Under the pieces are notes generated by a model that did not search any database, was not told where the DNA came from, and saw nothing but the letters and a program-made list of their open reading frames with translations. This document shows positions 38,129-49,381 of a DNA stretch of 64,000 nt, piece after piece. The position numbers and the translations under genes are program-made. The number at the start of each line of letters is the position of its first letter. The first letter of the stretch is position 1. Source of the DNA: Acinetobacter sp. HY1485 (GTDB lineage Bacteria; Pseudomonadota; Gammaproteobacteria; Pseudomonadales; Moraxellaceae); assembly GCF_027568475.1 (NCBI RefSeq), contig NZ_JANKZG010000001.1:1-64000 (forward strand), read 5' to 3'.

Positions 38129-40936
38129 ATGCAAGAAATTACCGACGCATGGCGTCTTGATACTGAACTGTCTGCTGATAGTGCAGCATATATCGAAGAA
38201 CTATATGAGCAGTACCTCGCGTCACCGTCATCTGTCAGTGAAGACTGGCGTCAATACTTTGATAAATTCCCTAAAGGTGACCAGCCACATGGCACAGTGC
38301 GTGAACAGTTTTTATTACTAGGACGTAATTCAAACCGTGTTCAGCCTATTGTTCAAAGTACCATCAGCACTGAGCACGAACGCCGTCAAATTGGTGTATT
38401 ACAACTGATTGCTGCATACCGTAATCGTGGACATCAAAAAGCAAAATTAGATCCACTCGGTTTGGCAAAACGTGAATATGTACCAGATTTAGAGCTTAAT
38501 GCGCATGGTTTAACTAAGTCGGACTTAGACACTGTATTTAATACAGGCAATCTTGCTATTGGTAAATCAGAAGCAACGCTAAGCGAAATGCTAGATGCCA
38601 TGGAAGCAACCTATTGTGGTTCAATCGGTGCTGAATATACGCATATTGTTGATACTGTAGAACGTGATTGGATTCAAGAGCGTTTAGAAAGTACGCGTGG
38701 TCAATTCAAGTTTACGCCTGAGCAGAAAAAACACGTTTTAGAGCGTTTAACAGCGGCAGAAGGCTTAGAAAAATATCTAGGTAATAAGTTTGTCGGTGCA
38801 AAACGCTTTGGTGTAGAAGGCGGTGAGTCTTTTATTCCAATGGTAAATGAGCTCATCCAACGTGCAGGCGCTGTAGGTTGTAAAGAAGTGGTTCTTGGTA
38901 TGCCACACCGTGGGCGTTTAAACTTACTTGTAAATATCATGGGTAAAAACCCTGCTGATTTATTTGGTGAGTTTGAAGGTAAAGCACTCAATAAACGTGG
39001 TTCGGGCGACGTAAAATATCACCAAGGTTTCTCATCTAATGTAATGACACCAGGCGGTGAAGTACATTTAGCGCTTGCTTTTAACCCATCTCATTTAGAA
39101 ATTGTAGGACCTGTGGTTGAGGGTTCTGTACGTGCGCGTCAAGTTCGCCGTGAAGATATTGGTGGTGATGACGTTTTACCTGTGATTGTGCATGGTGATG
39201 CTGCATTTGCAGGGCAAGGTGTAAACATGGAAACCTTCCAAATGTCACAAACGCGTGGCTATACGGTAGGTGGTACAGTTCATATTGTGGTGAATAACCA
39301 AGTTGGTTTTACTACATCTGATCCGCGTGATGCACGTTCAACAGAATACTGTACTGATATTGCAAAAATGGTTCAGTCACCAATTTTTCATGTGAATGGT
39401 GATGATCCTGAAGCAGTTGTGTTTATCTCGCAACTTGCACATGACTTCCGTCATAAGTTCCGCAAAGATGTTGTAATTGATTTATTCTGCTATCGCCGTC
39501 GTGGACATAATGAAGCAGATGAGCCATCAGCAACACAGCCATTGATGTATCAAGTGATTAACAAAAAAGCGACCACGCGTACGCTTTACGCTGATCAATT
39601 GGTGCAAGAAAATGTGCTTGATCGTGCTAGCGCAGATAAGATGATTGAAGATTATCGTTCTGATTTAGAAGCAGGTAAGCATGTTGCAAATGCATTGGTA
39701 CTTGAGCCAAACAAGCATATGTTTGTGGATTGGTCGCCGTATTTAGGGCATGACTATACCGATGATTGGGATACCTCGTTTGACCTTGAGCGTTTAAAAC
39801 AACTTGGCGAAAAAATGCGTGAGTTACCAGAAGGTTTCCAAATGCAACGCCAAGTGGCAAAAGTGATTGATGATCGCTTAAAAATGCAAACGGGTGAAAT
39901 GCCACTAAATTGGGGTGCAGCTGAAACTTTAGCGTATGCCACTTTAATTGACGAAGGCTATTTGGTGCGTGTTAGTGGTGAAGATGTTGGGCGTGGTACG
40001 TTCTCACATCGTCATGCAAAGCTACATAACCAAACTGATGGCTCTGTGTATATTCCGCTGTGTCATGTAAAAGAAAACCAACCACGTTTTGCACTTTGGG
40101 ATTCTTTATTATCTGAAGAAGCAGTGCTTGCGTTTGAGTATGGTTATGCAACAACAGTGCCAAATTGCTTAACCATTTGGGAAGCACAATTTGGTGATTT
40201 TGCAAACTGTGCGCAAGTAGTGATTGACCAATTTATTGCATCAGGTGAAACTAAGTGGGAACGTGTGTGTGGTTTAACCATGCTATTGCCACATGGCTTT
40301 GAAGGGCAAGGTCCTGAGCATTCATCTGCACGTTTAGAGCGTTTCTTACAGCTATGTGCAGAAGATAATATGCAAGTGGTAACGCCAACCACACCTGCAC
40401 AAATCTATCATATTTTACGTCGTCAAATGGTGCGTCCATTACGTAAACCATTGATTGTGATGTCACCAAAATCATTACTACGTCATAAACTTGCAACATC
40501 AACATTAGATGAGCTTGCGCATGGTCAATTCCAAACAGTCATTGACGAAGTGGATCAAGTGGCAAAAGATGCTGTAACGCGTGTAGTTTTATGTGGCGGT
40601 AAAGTGTATTACGATTTACTTGAAAAACGTCGTGAACAAGCACTTGAGAATGTGGCAATTGTGCGTGTAGAACAGCTTTATCCATATCCTGAAAAACGTT
40701 TGCAAGAAGTGTTAGCAACTTATCCAAACATGAAAGATTTGGTATGGTGTCAAGAAGAGCCGAAGAACCAAGGGGCATGGTTGTGTATCGCACCGTTCTT
40801 AATGGAAACTGCGGGTCAAAAAGTTCAATTTGCAGGACGTGCAGCATCGGCAGCACCTGCATGTGGTTCACCTTACTTACATGCGAAACAACAAGCTCAA
40901 CTTATTTCTGACGCACTTGCGATTGAAGTTGAATAA
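38129..40936 (+). CDS. sucA: 2-oxoglutarate dehydrogenase E1 component SucA
   Basis: A 935-residue thiamine-diphosphate enzyme that decarboxylates 2-oxoglutarate and loads succinyl onto the lipoyl arm of SucB. The N-terminal E2-binding segment is SADSAAYIEELYEQYLASP. GMPHRGRLNLL, VHGDAAFAGQG and NNQVGFTT belong to the ThDP-binding half, FCYRRRGHNEADEPS follows, and the C-terminal half has FGDFANCAQVVIDQFI and LPHGFEGQGPEHSSARLERFL. I chose the ATG at 38129 (MQEITDAW) by family match. The ribosome site AAGGAA at 38111-38116 is closer to another in-frame ATG at 38117, so the true start is uncertain by four residues. Confidence 0.96.
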   Translation: MQEITDAWRLDTELSADSAAYIEELYEQYLASPSSVSEDWRQYFDKFPKGDQPHGTVREQFLLLGRNSNRVQPIVQSTISTEHERRQIGVLQLIAAYRNRGHQKAKLDPLGLAKREYVPDLELNAHGLTKSDLDTVFNTGNLAIGKSEATLSEMLDAMEATYCGSIGAEYTHIVDTVERDWIQERLESTRGQFKFTPEQKKHVLERLTAAEGLEKYLGNKFVGAKRFGVEGGESFIPMVNELIQRAGAVGCKEVVLGMPHRGRLNLLVNIMGKNPADLFGEFEGKALNKRGSGDVKYHQGFSSNVMTPGGEVHLALAFNPSHLEIVGPVVEGSVRARQVRREDIGGDDVLPVIVHGDAAFAGQGVNMETFQMSQTRGYTVGGTVHIVVNNQVGFTTSDPRDARSTEYCTDIAKMVQSPIFHVNGDDPEAVVFISQLAHDFRHKFRKDVVIDLFCYRRRGHNEADEPSATQPLMYQVINKKATTRTLYADQLVQENVLDRASADKMIEDYRSDLEAGKHVANALVLEPNKHMFVDWSPYLGHDYTDDWDTSFDLERLKQLGEKMRELPEGFQMQRQVAKVIDDRLKMQTGEMPLNWGAAETLAYATLIDEGYLVRVSGEDVGRGTFSHRHAKLHNQTDGSVYIPLCHVKENQPRFALWDSLLSEEAVLAFEYGYATTVPNCLTIWEAQFGDFANCAQVVIDQFIASGETKWERVCGLTMLLPHGFEGQGPEHSSARLERFLQLCAEDNMQVVTPTTPAQIYHILRRQMVRPLRKPLIVMSPKSLLRHKLATSTLDELAHGQFQTVIDEVDQVAKDAVTRVVLCGGKVYYDLLEKRREQALENVAIVRVEQLYPYPEKRLQEVLATYPNMKDLVWCQEEPKNQGAWLCIAPFLMETAGQKVQFAGRAASAAPACGSPYLHAKQQAQLISDALAIEVE

Positions 40937-40954
40937 TCAGGAGAGATAAAAACA

Positions 40955-42142
40955 ATGTCCACCGAAATTAAGGCACCTGTATTTCCAGAGTCTGTGGCAG
41001 ACGGCACTATTGCAACTTGGCACAAACAAGTGGGCGAGCCAATTGCACGTGACGAAGTGATCTGTGATATTGAAACAGATAAAGTGGTGCTTGAAGTTGT
41101 TGCCCCTGCTGATGGTCAACTTGTACAAATTGTAAAAGACGAAGGCGATACCGTTCTTTCAAGTGAAGTAATTGCGCAGTTTGAAGCAGGCGCGGTAGCA
41201 GCACCACAAGAGAAAAGGGTTGAAGAAGAAGTTGCTCATACACAAGCAGGTGCAGCGCCTGTCGTAGAGCGTCAGCCTGTGCAAGATCAAGCACCTGCGG
41301 TACGTAAAGCACTGACAGAAACAGGTATTGAAGCGTCTGATGTACAAGGTACAGGACGTGGCGGACGTATCACAAAAGAAGATGTGGTAAACCATCAGAC
41401 AGTTGCACCTGCAACAACACCTTTAAGTGTTGCTGTGGGCGAACGTATTGAAAAACGTGTACCGATGACACGTCTGCGTAAACGCGTTGCAGAACGTTTA
41501 TTATCTGCAACACAACAGACAGCGATGTTAACCACGTTTAACGAAGTGAACATGAAGCCAATCATGGACTTACGCCAACAGTATAAAGATGTCTTTGAAA
41601 AGCGTCATGGCGTACGTTTAGGCTTTATGTCTTTCTTTGTGAAAGCAGTGACAGAAGCACTTAAACGCTATCCTGCTGTAAATGCCTCTATTGATGGTGA
41701 TGACATTGTTTATCACGGTTTTTATGACATTGGCGTTGCTGTATCTTCTGAACGTGGCTTAGTGGTACCTATACTACGTGATACCGACCGAATGAGTTAT
41801 TCTGAGGTTGAATCAAATATCCGTGGTTATGCAGCTAAAGCACGTGATGGCAAGCTTTCAATTGAAGAGATGAGTGGCGGCACATTTACTATCACAAATG
41901 GCGGTACGTTTGGTTCATTATTATCTACACCAATTTTAAATCAACCACAAACGGGTATCTTGGGTATGCATAAAATCCAAGAGCGTCCAATGGCGGTTAA
42001 TGGTGAAGTGGTAATTTTACCTATGATGTATCTTGCATTGTCTTATGATCACCGTATGATTGATGGAAAAGAAGCAGTTGGTTTCTTAGTGACCGTAAAA
42101 GAGTTGCTAGAAGAACCTGCAAAACTTATTCTTGACCTTTAA
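40955..42142 (+). CDS. sucB: Dihydrolipoyllysine succinyltransferase SucB (E2)
   Basis: The 395-residue core subunit of the 2-oxoglutarate dehydrogenase complex. The N-terminal lipoyl domain carries Lys43 in [11 protein letters not shown], the lipoylation site. An Ala/Pro/Gln linker is followed by a peripheral subunit-binding domain (about 105-140, [19 protein letters not shown]). The catalytic acyltransferase domain ends with [15 protein letters not shown], holding His366 and Asp370. It has one lipoyl domain, as in E. coli. AGGAGAG precedes the ATG, 18 bases after sucA. A strong hairpin separates it from lpd. Confidence 0.98.
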   Translation: MSTEIKAPVFPESVADGTIATWHKQVGEPIARDEVICDIETDKVVLEVVAPADGQLVQIVKDEGDTVLSSEVIAQFEAGAVAAPQEKRVEEEVAHTQAGAAPVVERQPVQDQAPAVRKALTETGIEASDVQGTGRGGRITKEDVVNHQTVAPATTPLSVAVGERIEKRVPMTRLRKRVAERLLSATQQTAMLTTFNEVNMKPIMDLRQQYKDVFEKRHGVRLGFMSFFVKAVTEALKRYPAVNASIDGDDIVYHGFYDIGVAVSSERGLVVPILRDTDRMSYSEVESNIRGYAAKARDGKLSIEEMSGGTFTITNGGTFGSLLSTPILNQPQTGILGMHKIQERPMAVNGEVVILPMMYLALSYDHRMIDGKEAVGFLVTVKELLEEPAKLILDL

Positions 42143-42151
42143 CTATAAAAA

Positions 42152-43628
<1,477 letters not shown>

Positions 43629-43632
43629 ATCA

Positions 43633-43658
43633 AACGATCCTTCGGGGTCGTTTTTTTT
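43633..43658 (+). terminator. Terminator of the sucAB-lpd operon
   Basis: An 8-bp stem (43633-43640 with 43645-43652, one G-T pair) closed by a stable TTCG tetraloop, followed by eight T. Confidence 0.93.
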
Positions 43659-43670
43659 GGACAAAAAAAA

Positions 43671-43773
43671 TGCGCAGTAGTTGGGGTGACGACTGCGCAG
43701 AACAACGAAAACCGTTGTAAAAATCAATAAAGGAATTATATGCCTAAAACCGAGTAAAATGCTAGGTTTTTAG
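43671..43773 (+). ncRNA. Structured intergenic element after lpd, with a tiny ORF
   Basis: Three stems follow one another: TGCGCAGT/ACTGCGCA (43671-43678 with 43692-43699), ACAACG/CGTTGT (43702-43707 with 43713-43718) and CTAAAACC/GGTTTTTAG (43744-43751 with 43765-43773, one bulge). Between the second and third lies AAAGGA (43729-43734) and a five-codon ORF, ATG at 43740, stop 43755-43757 (MPKTE). I do not recognise an RNA family. It could be a small RNA or the remnant of the leader of a lost gene; a promoter is not evident, and the upstream terminator would stop lpd transcripts. Confidence 0.3.
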
Positions 43774-43805
43774 TCATTAAATGGTGATTTTATGTACTTT
43801 TGCTT

Positions 43806-43835
43806 AAAAAAGGCGCTCATATGAGTGCCTTTTTT
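43806..43835 (-). terminator. Terminator of trpS (bidirectional)
   Basis: GGCGCTCAT (43812-43820) and ATGAGTGCC (43821-43829) pair with one G-T, flanked by six A and six T. The A run gives the T tract for minus-strand trpS, whose stop is 12 bases away. Confidence 0.88.
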
Positions 43836-43847
43836 AAGGTGTATTAC

Positions 43848-44861
43848 TTAAAAGCGAAACATACCAAGTCCGTGTTTGACTTCATTAAGTGTTTCTTGCG
43901 TAATAATTTGACATTTTTTAGTCCCTGTTTGCAGTACATCCATAATATAGTCAGGGTCTTTGGCAAGTTCGTTACGGCGTTCACGAATAGGTGCAATTAA
44001 TTCTTTTAAAATACCTTCTAAACGTTTTTTTACTGTGCCATCACCTAAACCACCACGGCGATAATGCGCTTTTAAATCTTCTAATTCTTCTTTATTTGGA
44101 TCAAATGCATCTAAATAAGTGAATACCACATTGCCTTCAACTTGACCTGGATCTTCAATGCGTAAGTGATTTGGATCGGTATACATTGAATTAACTGCTT
44201 TTTTAATATCTTTATCTGTTGCATTTAATACGATGGTATTGCCCAAAGACTTCGACATTTTCGCTTTGCCATCGAAACCTGGTAAACGTCCCATGTTAGA
44301 CAGTAATGCTTTGCATTCAGGTAAAACATCTTGTCCAATTTGACGATTGATACGGCGTACCAATTCATTGGTTTGCTCAATCATTGGAATTTGATCTTCA
44401 CCAACAGGGACAACTGTGGCTTTAAACGCAGTAATATCTGCCGCTTGTGCAACTGGGTAGCATAAAAAACCTGCTGGGATATCACGCTCAAAACCGCGCA
44501 TCTGAATTTCAGATTTAATGGTTGGGTTACGTTCTAAACGTGCCACTGTTACAAAGTTTAGATAAAGCATGGTGAGTTCATTTAAAGCAGATAAATGAGA
44601 TTGCACGCAAATTGTAGTTTTAGTTGGATCAATACCCACAGCAAGATAATCGGTTGCAACCTCTAATACGTTATTACGCACTTTGGCAAAATTATCGGCA
44701 TTGTCAGTGAGTGCCTGCGCATCGGCAAGTAAAATATGTTGATGATGAGAGTCTTGTAAGCCGACGCGTGAACGTAACGAGCCTACAAAGTGTCCAAGAT
44801 GGAGCTGTCCTGTTGGGCGGTCTCCTGTCAAAATAATAGGGCGTTGGTCTGCTACTGTCAT
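43848..44861 (-). CDS. trpS: Tryptophan-tRNA ligase TrpS
   Basis: A 337-residue class I aminoacyl-tRNA synthetase. The HIGH-type motif is in GDRPTGQLHLGHFVGSL and the KMSKS motif in KAKMSKSLGN. VGEDQIPMIEQTNELVRRIN is the conserved ATP/Trp-binding helix. The domain order and length (334-350) are normal. It has a good promoter on the minus strand (44892-44920). It lies between the TCA-cycle block and yedI without functional connection. Confidence 0.97.
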   Translation of the reverse strand: MTVADQRPIILTGDRPTGQLHLGHFVGSLRSRVGLQDSHHQHILLADAQALTDNADNFAKVRNNVLEVATDYLAVGIDPTKTTICVQSHLSALNELTMLYLNFVTVARLERNPTIKSEIQMRGFERDIPAGFLCYPVAQAADITAFKATVVPVGEDQIPMIEQTNELVRRINRQIGQDVLPECKALLSNMGRLPGFDGKAKMSKSLGNTIVLNATDKDIKKAVNSMYTDPNHLRIEDPGQVEGNVVFTYLDAFDPNKEELEDLKAHYRRGGLGDGTVKKRLEGILKELIAPIRERRNELAKDPDYIMDVLQTGTKKCQIITQETLNEVKHGLGMFRF

Positions 44862-44891
44862 CTGTTTTCCTAAAACTCTTTCTATTATGCG

Positions 44892-44920
44892 ATTATTGTA
44901 CGGTATAAAATGTGTGTCTA
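44892..44920 (-). promoter_or_regulatory. Candidate trpS promoter
   Basis: On the minus strand TAGACA (44920-44915), 17-base spacer, AATAAT (44897-44892): five of six matches in each hexamer, about 30 bases before the start codon. Confidence 0.62.
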
Positions 44921-44993
44921 TACATAATCTTGCTGTGTCAGATTAAATAAAACGCTTTACAATAATTGTGATAACTAAAATTTGGAAAAAATT

Positions 44994-45890
44994 ATGGCAG
45001 GTAGTTTGCTTGTTTTATTAGATGATATTGCAACAGTATTAGATGATGTTGCCTTAATGAGCAAAACTGCTGCAAAAAAAACAGCAGGTGTCTTAGGTGA
45101 CGATTTAGCACTCAATGCACAACAAGTCACAGGGGTAACAGCAGATCGTGAATTACCTGTGGTTTGGAAGGTTGCAAAAGGCTCATTACTCAATAAATGT
45201 ATTTTAGTGCCCCTTGCGCTAGTGATTAGTGTGTTTGCAGCATGGTTAATTACACCGCTTTTGGTGATTGGTGGTTTATTTTTGTGCTATGAAGGTGTAG
45301 AAAAGGTTTTACATTCTTTGATGCATAAAGAAACAGAAGAGAAAAAAGAGCCTATTCAAGATGTAGAACAGTACGAAAATGAAAAAGTAAAAGGAGCGAT
45401 TAGAACCGATTTTATTTTATCTGCTGAAATTGTAGTGCTGACTTTAGGTACAGTGGCAACGACAACATTGATGAATAAAATTGTTGTCATGAGCCTAATT
45501 GCACTTGTAATGACAGTAGGGGTTTATGGCTTTGTGGCAATGATTGTAAAAATTGATGACCTAGGCTTATACCTGACTAAAAAGCAATCTGCTGTACAAA
45601 AAGCATTAGGCAATTTTTTACTTTCTTTTGCACCTAAGCTCATGAAAGGTCTTTCTATTGTTGGAACAATTGCCATGTTTTTAGTGGGTGGTGGCATCAT
45701 TGCACATGCAATGCCATCTGTTCATCATTTTACTGAAGAAGCAACACATCATGTTTCTACTATTCCAACAGTGGGTACAATTATTGATGGGCTAGTACCA
45801 ACACTCATCAATATGGGGATTGGCTTTATTGCAGGCGCAATTGTGGTTGCAGTGGTATTACTTGGGCAAAAAATCTTTAAAAAGGCTTAA
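44994..45890 (+). CDS. yedI: DUF808 family inner-membrane protein YedI
   Basis: A 298-residue membrane protein of the DUF808 family; E. coli YedI is about 305. The opening [25 protein letters not shown] is the family signature. Some six to eight hydrophobic helices follow (about 70-105, 145-185, 215-245, 265-295). Its function is unknown. ATG 44994 matches the family start and follows GGA at a suitable distance. ypfJ starts three bases after its stop, so they form one unit. Confidence 0.9.
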   Translation: MAGSLLVLLDDIATVLDDVALMSKTAAKKTAGVLGDDLALNAQQVTGVTADRELPVVWKVAKGSLLNKCILVPLALVISVFAAWLITPLLVIGGLFLCYEGVEKVLHSLMHKETEEKKEPIQDVEQYENEKVKGAIRTDFILSAEIVVLTLGTVATTTLMNKIVVMSLIALVMTVGVYGFVAMIVKIDDLGLYLTKKQSAVQKALGNFLLSFAPKLMKGLSIVGTIAMFLVGGGIIAHAMPSVHHFTEEATHHVSTIPTVGTIIDGLVPTLINMGIGFIAGAIVVAVVLLGQKIFKKA

Positions 45891-45892
45891 TT

Positions 45893-46744
45893 ATGCGCTT
45901 AGATAATCAAGAAGAAAGTAAAAATGTAGAAGACCGTCGCGGTGGTGCGGTTAAAACAGGTGGCATTAGTATTATTGGACTTGTGGTTGCATTTGTTGCA
46001 TGGAAATTTTTTGGTGCAGACCCTCAGCAGGCATATCAAGTTACAAAACAAGTGACCTCTCAACAGCAACCCCAACAAATACAGCAACCTACCGCTGAGC
46101 AAGTTGCGTCTAAGACCTTTGTATCTAAAGTATTGCGTAGTACAGAAGAAGTATGGACACCCATTTTTCAACAGCACAATATGACCTATAAAACTCCTAC
46201 TTTAGTGATGTATACGGGGGCAACTTCAACCGCATGTGGGCAAGGTCAATCGGCAATGGGTCCCTTTTATTGTCCTGCCGATCAAAAAGTATATTTAGAT
46301 ACTGAGTTTTTTAAACAAATGAAAACACAAATGGGGATGCAAGGAGGCGATTTTGCTTATGCTTATGTGATTGCACATGAGGTTGGACATCATGTACAGA
46401 CGCTTTTAGGCACATCAAGCCAAGTCTCTAAATTACGTGCACAATCTAATAAAGTACAAAGTAATTTACTCTCGGTACGCCAAGAACTTCAAGCAGATTG
46501 TTATGCAGGTATTTGGGCAAAACAAAATAACGATCAAAAACAGTTTTTACAACAGGGCGATATTGAAAAAGCAATGGATGCTGCACAGAAAATTGGTGAT
46601 GATTATTTACAGCATCAAGCAACGGGGAGAGTCGTACCTGATAGCTTTACACATGGAACAAGTCAGCAACGGATGACATGGTTTAACCGAGGACTACAAA
46701 GTGGCAATTTAGAGAGCTGTGATACATTTAGTGGCTCAATTTAA
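45893..46744 (+). CDS. ypfJ: Neutral zinc metallopeptidase family protein YpfJ
   Basis: A 283-residue membrane-anchored protein of the putative neutral zinc metallopeptidase family. A basic start LDNQEESKNVEDRRGG precedes a single membrane segment (about 24-40). After a Gln-rich linker, the globular domain has CGQGQSAMGPFYCPADQKVYLD and the zinc site HEVGHH (about 162-167), with ELQADCYAGIWA supplying the third ligand. E. coli YpfJ is 287 residues. Its substrate is unknown. It lies in one unit with yedI and is followed by a terminator. Confidence 0.92.
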   Translation: MRLDNQEESKNVEDRRGGAVKTGGISIIGLVVAFVAWKFFGADPQQAYQVTKQVTSQQQPQQIQQPTAEQVASKTFVSKVLRSTEEVWTPIFQQHNMTYKTPTLVMYTGATSTACGQGQSAMGPFYCPADQKVYLDTEFFKQMKTQMGMQGGDFAYAYVIAHEVGHHVQTLLGTSSQVSKLRAQSNKVQSNLLSVRQELQADCYAGIWAKQNNDQKQFLQQGDIEKAMDAAQKIGDDYLQHQATGRVVPDSFTHGTSQQRMTWFNRGLQSGNLESCDTFSGSI

Positions 46745-46757
46745 TTTTGTTTTAAGC

Positions 46758-46788
46758 AAAGTGTCTTAAAGAAAGGCACTTTTTTTTG
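46758..46788 (+). terminator. Terminator after ypfJ
   Basis: AAAGTGTC (46758-46765) pairs with GGCACTTT (46775-46782, one G-T), followed by a long T run. Confidence 0.85.
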
Positions 46789-46886
46789 TGCAAAAATTCC
46801 ATTTTTTTTGTACAATAATCGAAGTAATTGGACTTTTTTATAAATTCGATTGGTTTTTTGAATATCTTTTAAGAATAAGGTTGTCT

Positions 46887-48386
46887 ATGGGAAGCTATTT
46901 TATTTTACAGGTTTTTACAGTGATTTTTGCACTGTCTATTGCAACCACCATTTTTAACCGCCGTATTCTTGGCTTTCCACAGGCAATTGGCGTACCAATT
47001 GTTTCAGCTGTTCTTGTCTTTATTTTGCAATGGTGTGCAAGTTTATTGAATGGGAATCAGTTTATTTCTATTAATATTCACCATATTGAAGATGCTGTCC
47101 GTCATATTGATTTTTATGACTTTTTAATTAATGGGGTCATCTGTTTTATCTTAACCTCATCTGCACTTAAGTTTAAAATTTCAGATCTACGTAATCATTG
47201 GAAACCAATTAGTATTTTAGCAACCATTTCATTAGTGCTTTGTGCAGTTTTGTTTGGTGGCATGTTATACGGTTTTCAGGCACTTATTGGCAATACTGTA
47301 CCGCTTTTAGTTTTAATTTTATTGGGTTCTGCATTAGGTGCAACCGACCCAATTGGAGTAAAAGGTGTTTTAAGTTCAGTCCGTGCACCACATCATCTTA
47401 TTGTTAAATTAGAGGGTGAGTCTTTATTTAATGATGCCATGTGTATTGCCGTGTTTATGACACTATTAAGTGTGTTACAGGGGAACAACTTTACGTTGCT
47501 TGGTACGTTAGAAACCTTGCTCTATGAAATTGTCATCGCAATTATTATTGGATGGGGCTTTGGTTTAGCTATTTTACGTTTGATGCGTGGTAAGCATGAG
47601 CATGAGTCTTTGATTTTAACGACTGCATTGCTTGCGTGTGGTTCTTACTTAGTTGCATTGTTTGCACATGCTTCTGCCCCTATTGCATGTGTGATTGGTG
47701 GTTTGATTGTTGGCAACAAATGGGAAGAGATTGTTGGTAAGCGTGAAACTCAAGAAATTAATCATTTTTGGCATACTGTAGAAGGTATTATTAATTCGTT
47801 TTTATTTACATTGATTGGCTTAGAACTTTTTATTCTTGATTTAAATGTAAGTATGATCATTGGTGGTATGGTTGCTTTTGTTATTTTACATATCTCTCGA
47901 TTTGCTGCGAACTTCTTATCTTTTGCATTTATTCCGACATTTAGAAAAAATAGCTATAACGGTAGCTTAGCCATTTTAAGTTGGGGCGGAGTTCGTGGTG
48001 GTATTTCGCTTGCATTAATCCTAGCGGTTGCGAACCATCCTGCTTTAAGTCCATACAGTAGCATTTTAATTGGTTATACATTCATTAGTGTATTAATGTC
48101 TGGTGTGGTGTGTGGTTTGGGTTTACCTGCGGTGATGAATGCATTTTATCATAATCCAGACGAAGAAACGCAAGGCTTTAAAGGTTTGTACCAACGTTTA
48201 TGCCATAAAATGAACCGTACAGGGGTAAAGTATATTGTAGGTGAAGATGCACATGGGCATGAAACAATTAGTGTATATAACCCAACAATTGTTGAAGACA
48301 TTAAAGCAGATGATGGTGTGGCTGCATTTCATGACCCAAGTAAAGTTTCGGAAATGAAGAAGTTAGAAAATCCGAATAATTTCTAA
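46887..48386 (+). CDS. Cation:proton antiporter, NhaP type (CPA1)
   Basis: A 499-residue inner-membrane antiporter with about 12 helices. LGSALGATDPIGVKGVL carries the ATDP motif and KLEGESLFNDAMCIAVF the ExxxND motif of the CPA1 ion site. The segment LSWGGVRGGISLALIL matches the conserved GxRGG-type helix of this family. A soluble C-terminal tail of about 75 residues follows. It should exchange sodium or potassium for protons. I chose the ATG at 46887 because AAGG precedes it and the N-terminus then starts at the first helix. It is the last housekeeping-type gene before the capsule locus. Confidence 0.9.
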   Translation: MGSYFILQVFTVIFALSIATTIFNRRILGFPQAIGVPIVSAVLVFILQWCASLLNGNQFISINIHHIEDAVRHIDFYDFLINGVICFILTSSALKFKISDLRNHWKPISILATISLVLCAVLFGGMLYGFQALIGNTVPLLVLILLGSALGATDPIGVKGVLSSVRAPHHLIVKLEGESLFNDAMCIAVFMTLLSVLQGNNFTLLGTLETLLYEIVIAIIIGWGFGLAILRLMRGKHEHESLILTTALLACGSYLVALFAHASAPIACVIGGLIVGNKWEEIVGKRETQEINHFWHTVEGIINSFLFTLIGLELFILDLNVSMIIGGMVAFVILHISRFAANFLSFAFIPTFRKNSYNGSLAILSWGGVRGGISLALILAVANHPALSPYSSILIGYTFISVLMSGVVCGLGLPAVMNAFYHNPDEETQGFKGLYQRLCHKMNRTGVKYIVGEDAHGHETISVYNPTIVEDIKADDGVAAFHDPSKVSEMKKLENPNNF

Positions 48387-48410
48387 ATATTTATAAAATA
48401 TAACTTTTTT

Positions 48411-48437
48411 AAACGATACATTTATGTGTCGTTTTTT
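48411..48437 (+). terminator. Terminator after the antiporter gene
   Basis: AAACGATACA (48411-48420) pairs with TGTGTCGTTT (48425-48434, one G-T) around TTTA, followed by T. It separates the antiporter from the capsule locus. Confidence 0.9.
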
Positions 48438-48491
48438 ACTTGGATAATCAATATTTTAAAGATTTTACCTTTTTTATATACATACAAAGCC

Positions 48492-48520
48492 TTTTTAAAG
48501 CAGAATGTTGTCTGTATGAT
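48492..48520 (+). promoter_or_regulatory. Possible promoter of the kps capsule operon
   Basis: TATGAT (48515-48520) with TTTTTA (48492-48497) 17 bases upstream, 45 bases before the kpsM start. The -35 is poor and the region is AT-rich. I find no ops (GGCGGTAG) element of the JUMPstart kind. Confidence 0.35.
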
Positions 48521-48565
48521 GAGTAAAATTTTGAAATATTTTAAAAAAAATATATAGAGCGAAAC

Positions 48566-49381
48566 ATGTCATCATCTGCGCAAAAGCTGCCACGGCTTAA
48601 ACCAAGAAGTGGTTTAAAAGTCATGTATGCGTCTATACGTGCTTTGTTGCTAAGAGAGCTACAAACACGTTTTGGTGGATATAGATTGGGCTATTTATGG
48701 GTATTATTAGAACCATTATTCAACATTGGAATTATGATTTTCCTGTTTGGTTCTTTAATGAAAAAAACACTTCCTGGTATTGATTACGAGATTTTTCTAA
48801 TTAATGGAATTGTCCCATTTTTTATGTTTAGAACAGGGGTAACACAAGCGCTTAGTGCAGCAGCCTCCAATCAGGGTTTGTTTAGTTATAAGCCTGTTAA
48901 ACCAATTGATGCTTTGCTTGCTCGTAATTTTTTAGAACTTTTTTTAGGTTTTTCAACCTATATATTTTTTACAATCGTTGTTTTGTGGTCAGGTTATCAG
49001 ATGAGTTTTGAGGCTGTACCTGAGCTCTTATTTTATTGGTTCTTATTCTTTTTGTTTACAGTGGCTTTTAGCCTTGTATTTATGGTTCTAGGCGATTTTT
49101 CTAAAGAAGTTGCTAAGTTTTTATCTGTATTATTTACAGTTCTATATTTCTTATCTGGAATTATTTATTCAATTTCATTAATTCCACAGCAATATCAGTC
49201 TTATTTACTATTTAACCCAATTATTCATATTATTGAGCTTATGCGCCATGCAGTTGCACCAACTTATCCATTAGTACAAGGCATTAGCTTGAGTTATTTT
49301 CTTATATGGTTACTTGGTACATTGTTTTTAGGCCTTTTATTGTACAAGCGCTTTGAACGCCGTATGGTGAAGTCAAAATGA
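48566..49381 (+). CDS. kpsM: Capsule polysaccharide ABC transporter permease KpsM
   Basis: A 271-residue ABC-2-type permease with six membrane helices, which with KpsT moves finished group 2 capsule chains across the inner membrane. The cytoplasmic N-terminus has the LLLRELQTRFGGYRLGYLWVLLEP segment conserved in KpsM/CtrC/BexB, then helices at about 50-70, 120-145, 155-180, 185-205 and 235-258. It is closest in type to the Neisseria/Haemophilus/Actinobacillus capsule exporters. It is first of the kpsMTED set and overlaps kpsT by four bases (ATGA). Confidence 0.93.
   Translation: MSSSAQKLPRLKPRSGLKVMYASIRALLLRELQTRFGGYRLGYLWVLLEPLFNIGIMIFLFGSLMKKTLPGIDYEIFLINGIVPFFMFRTGVTQALSAAASNQGLFSYKPVKPIDALLARNFLELFLGFSTYIFFTIVVLWSGYQMSFEAVPELLFYWFLFFLFTVAFSLVFMVLGDFSKEVAKFLSVLFTVLYFLSGIIYSISLIPQQYQSYLLFNPIIHIIELMRHAVAPTYPLVQGISLSYFLIWLLGTLFLGLLLYKRFERRMVKSK

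Noticed and set aside
48440..48565. JUMPstart/ops antitermination element upstream of kpsM
   Set aside because: No GGCGGTAG or close variant found on the plus strand in this leader.
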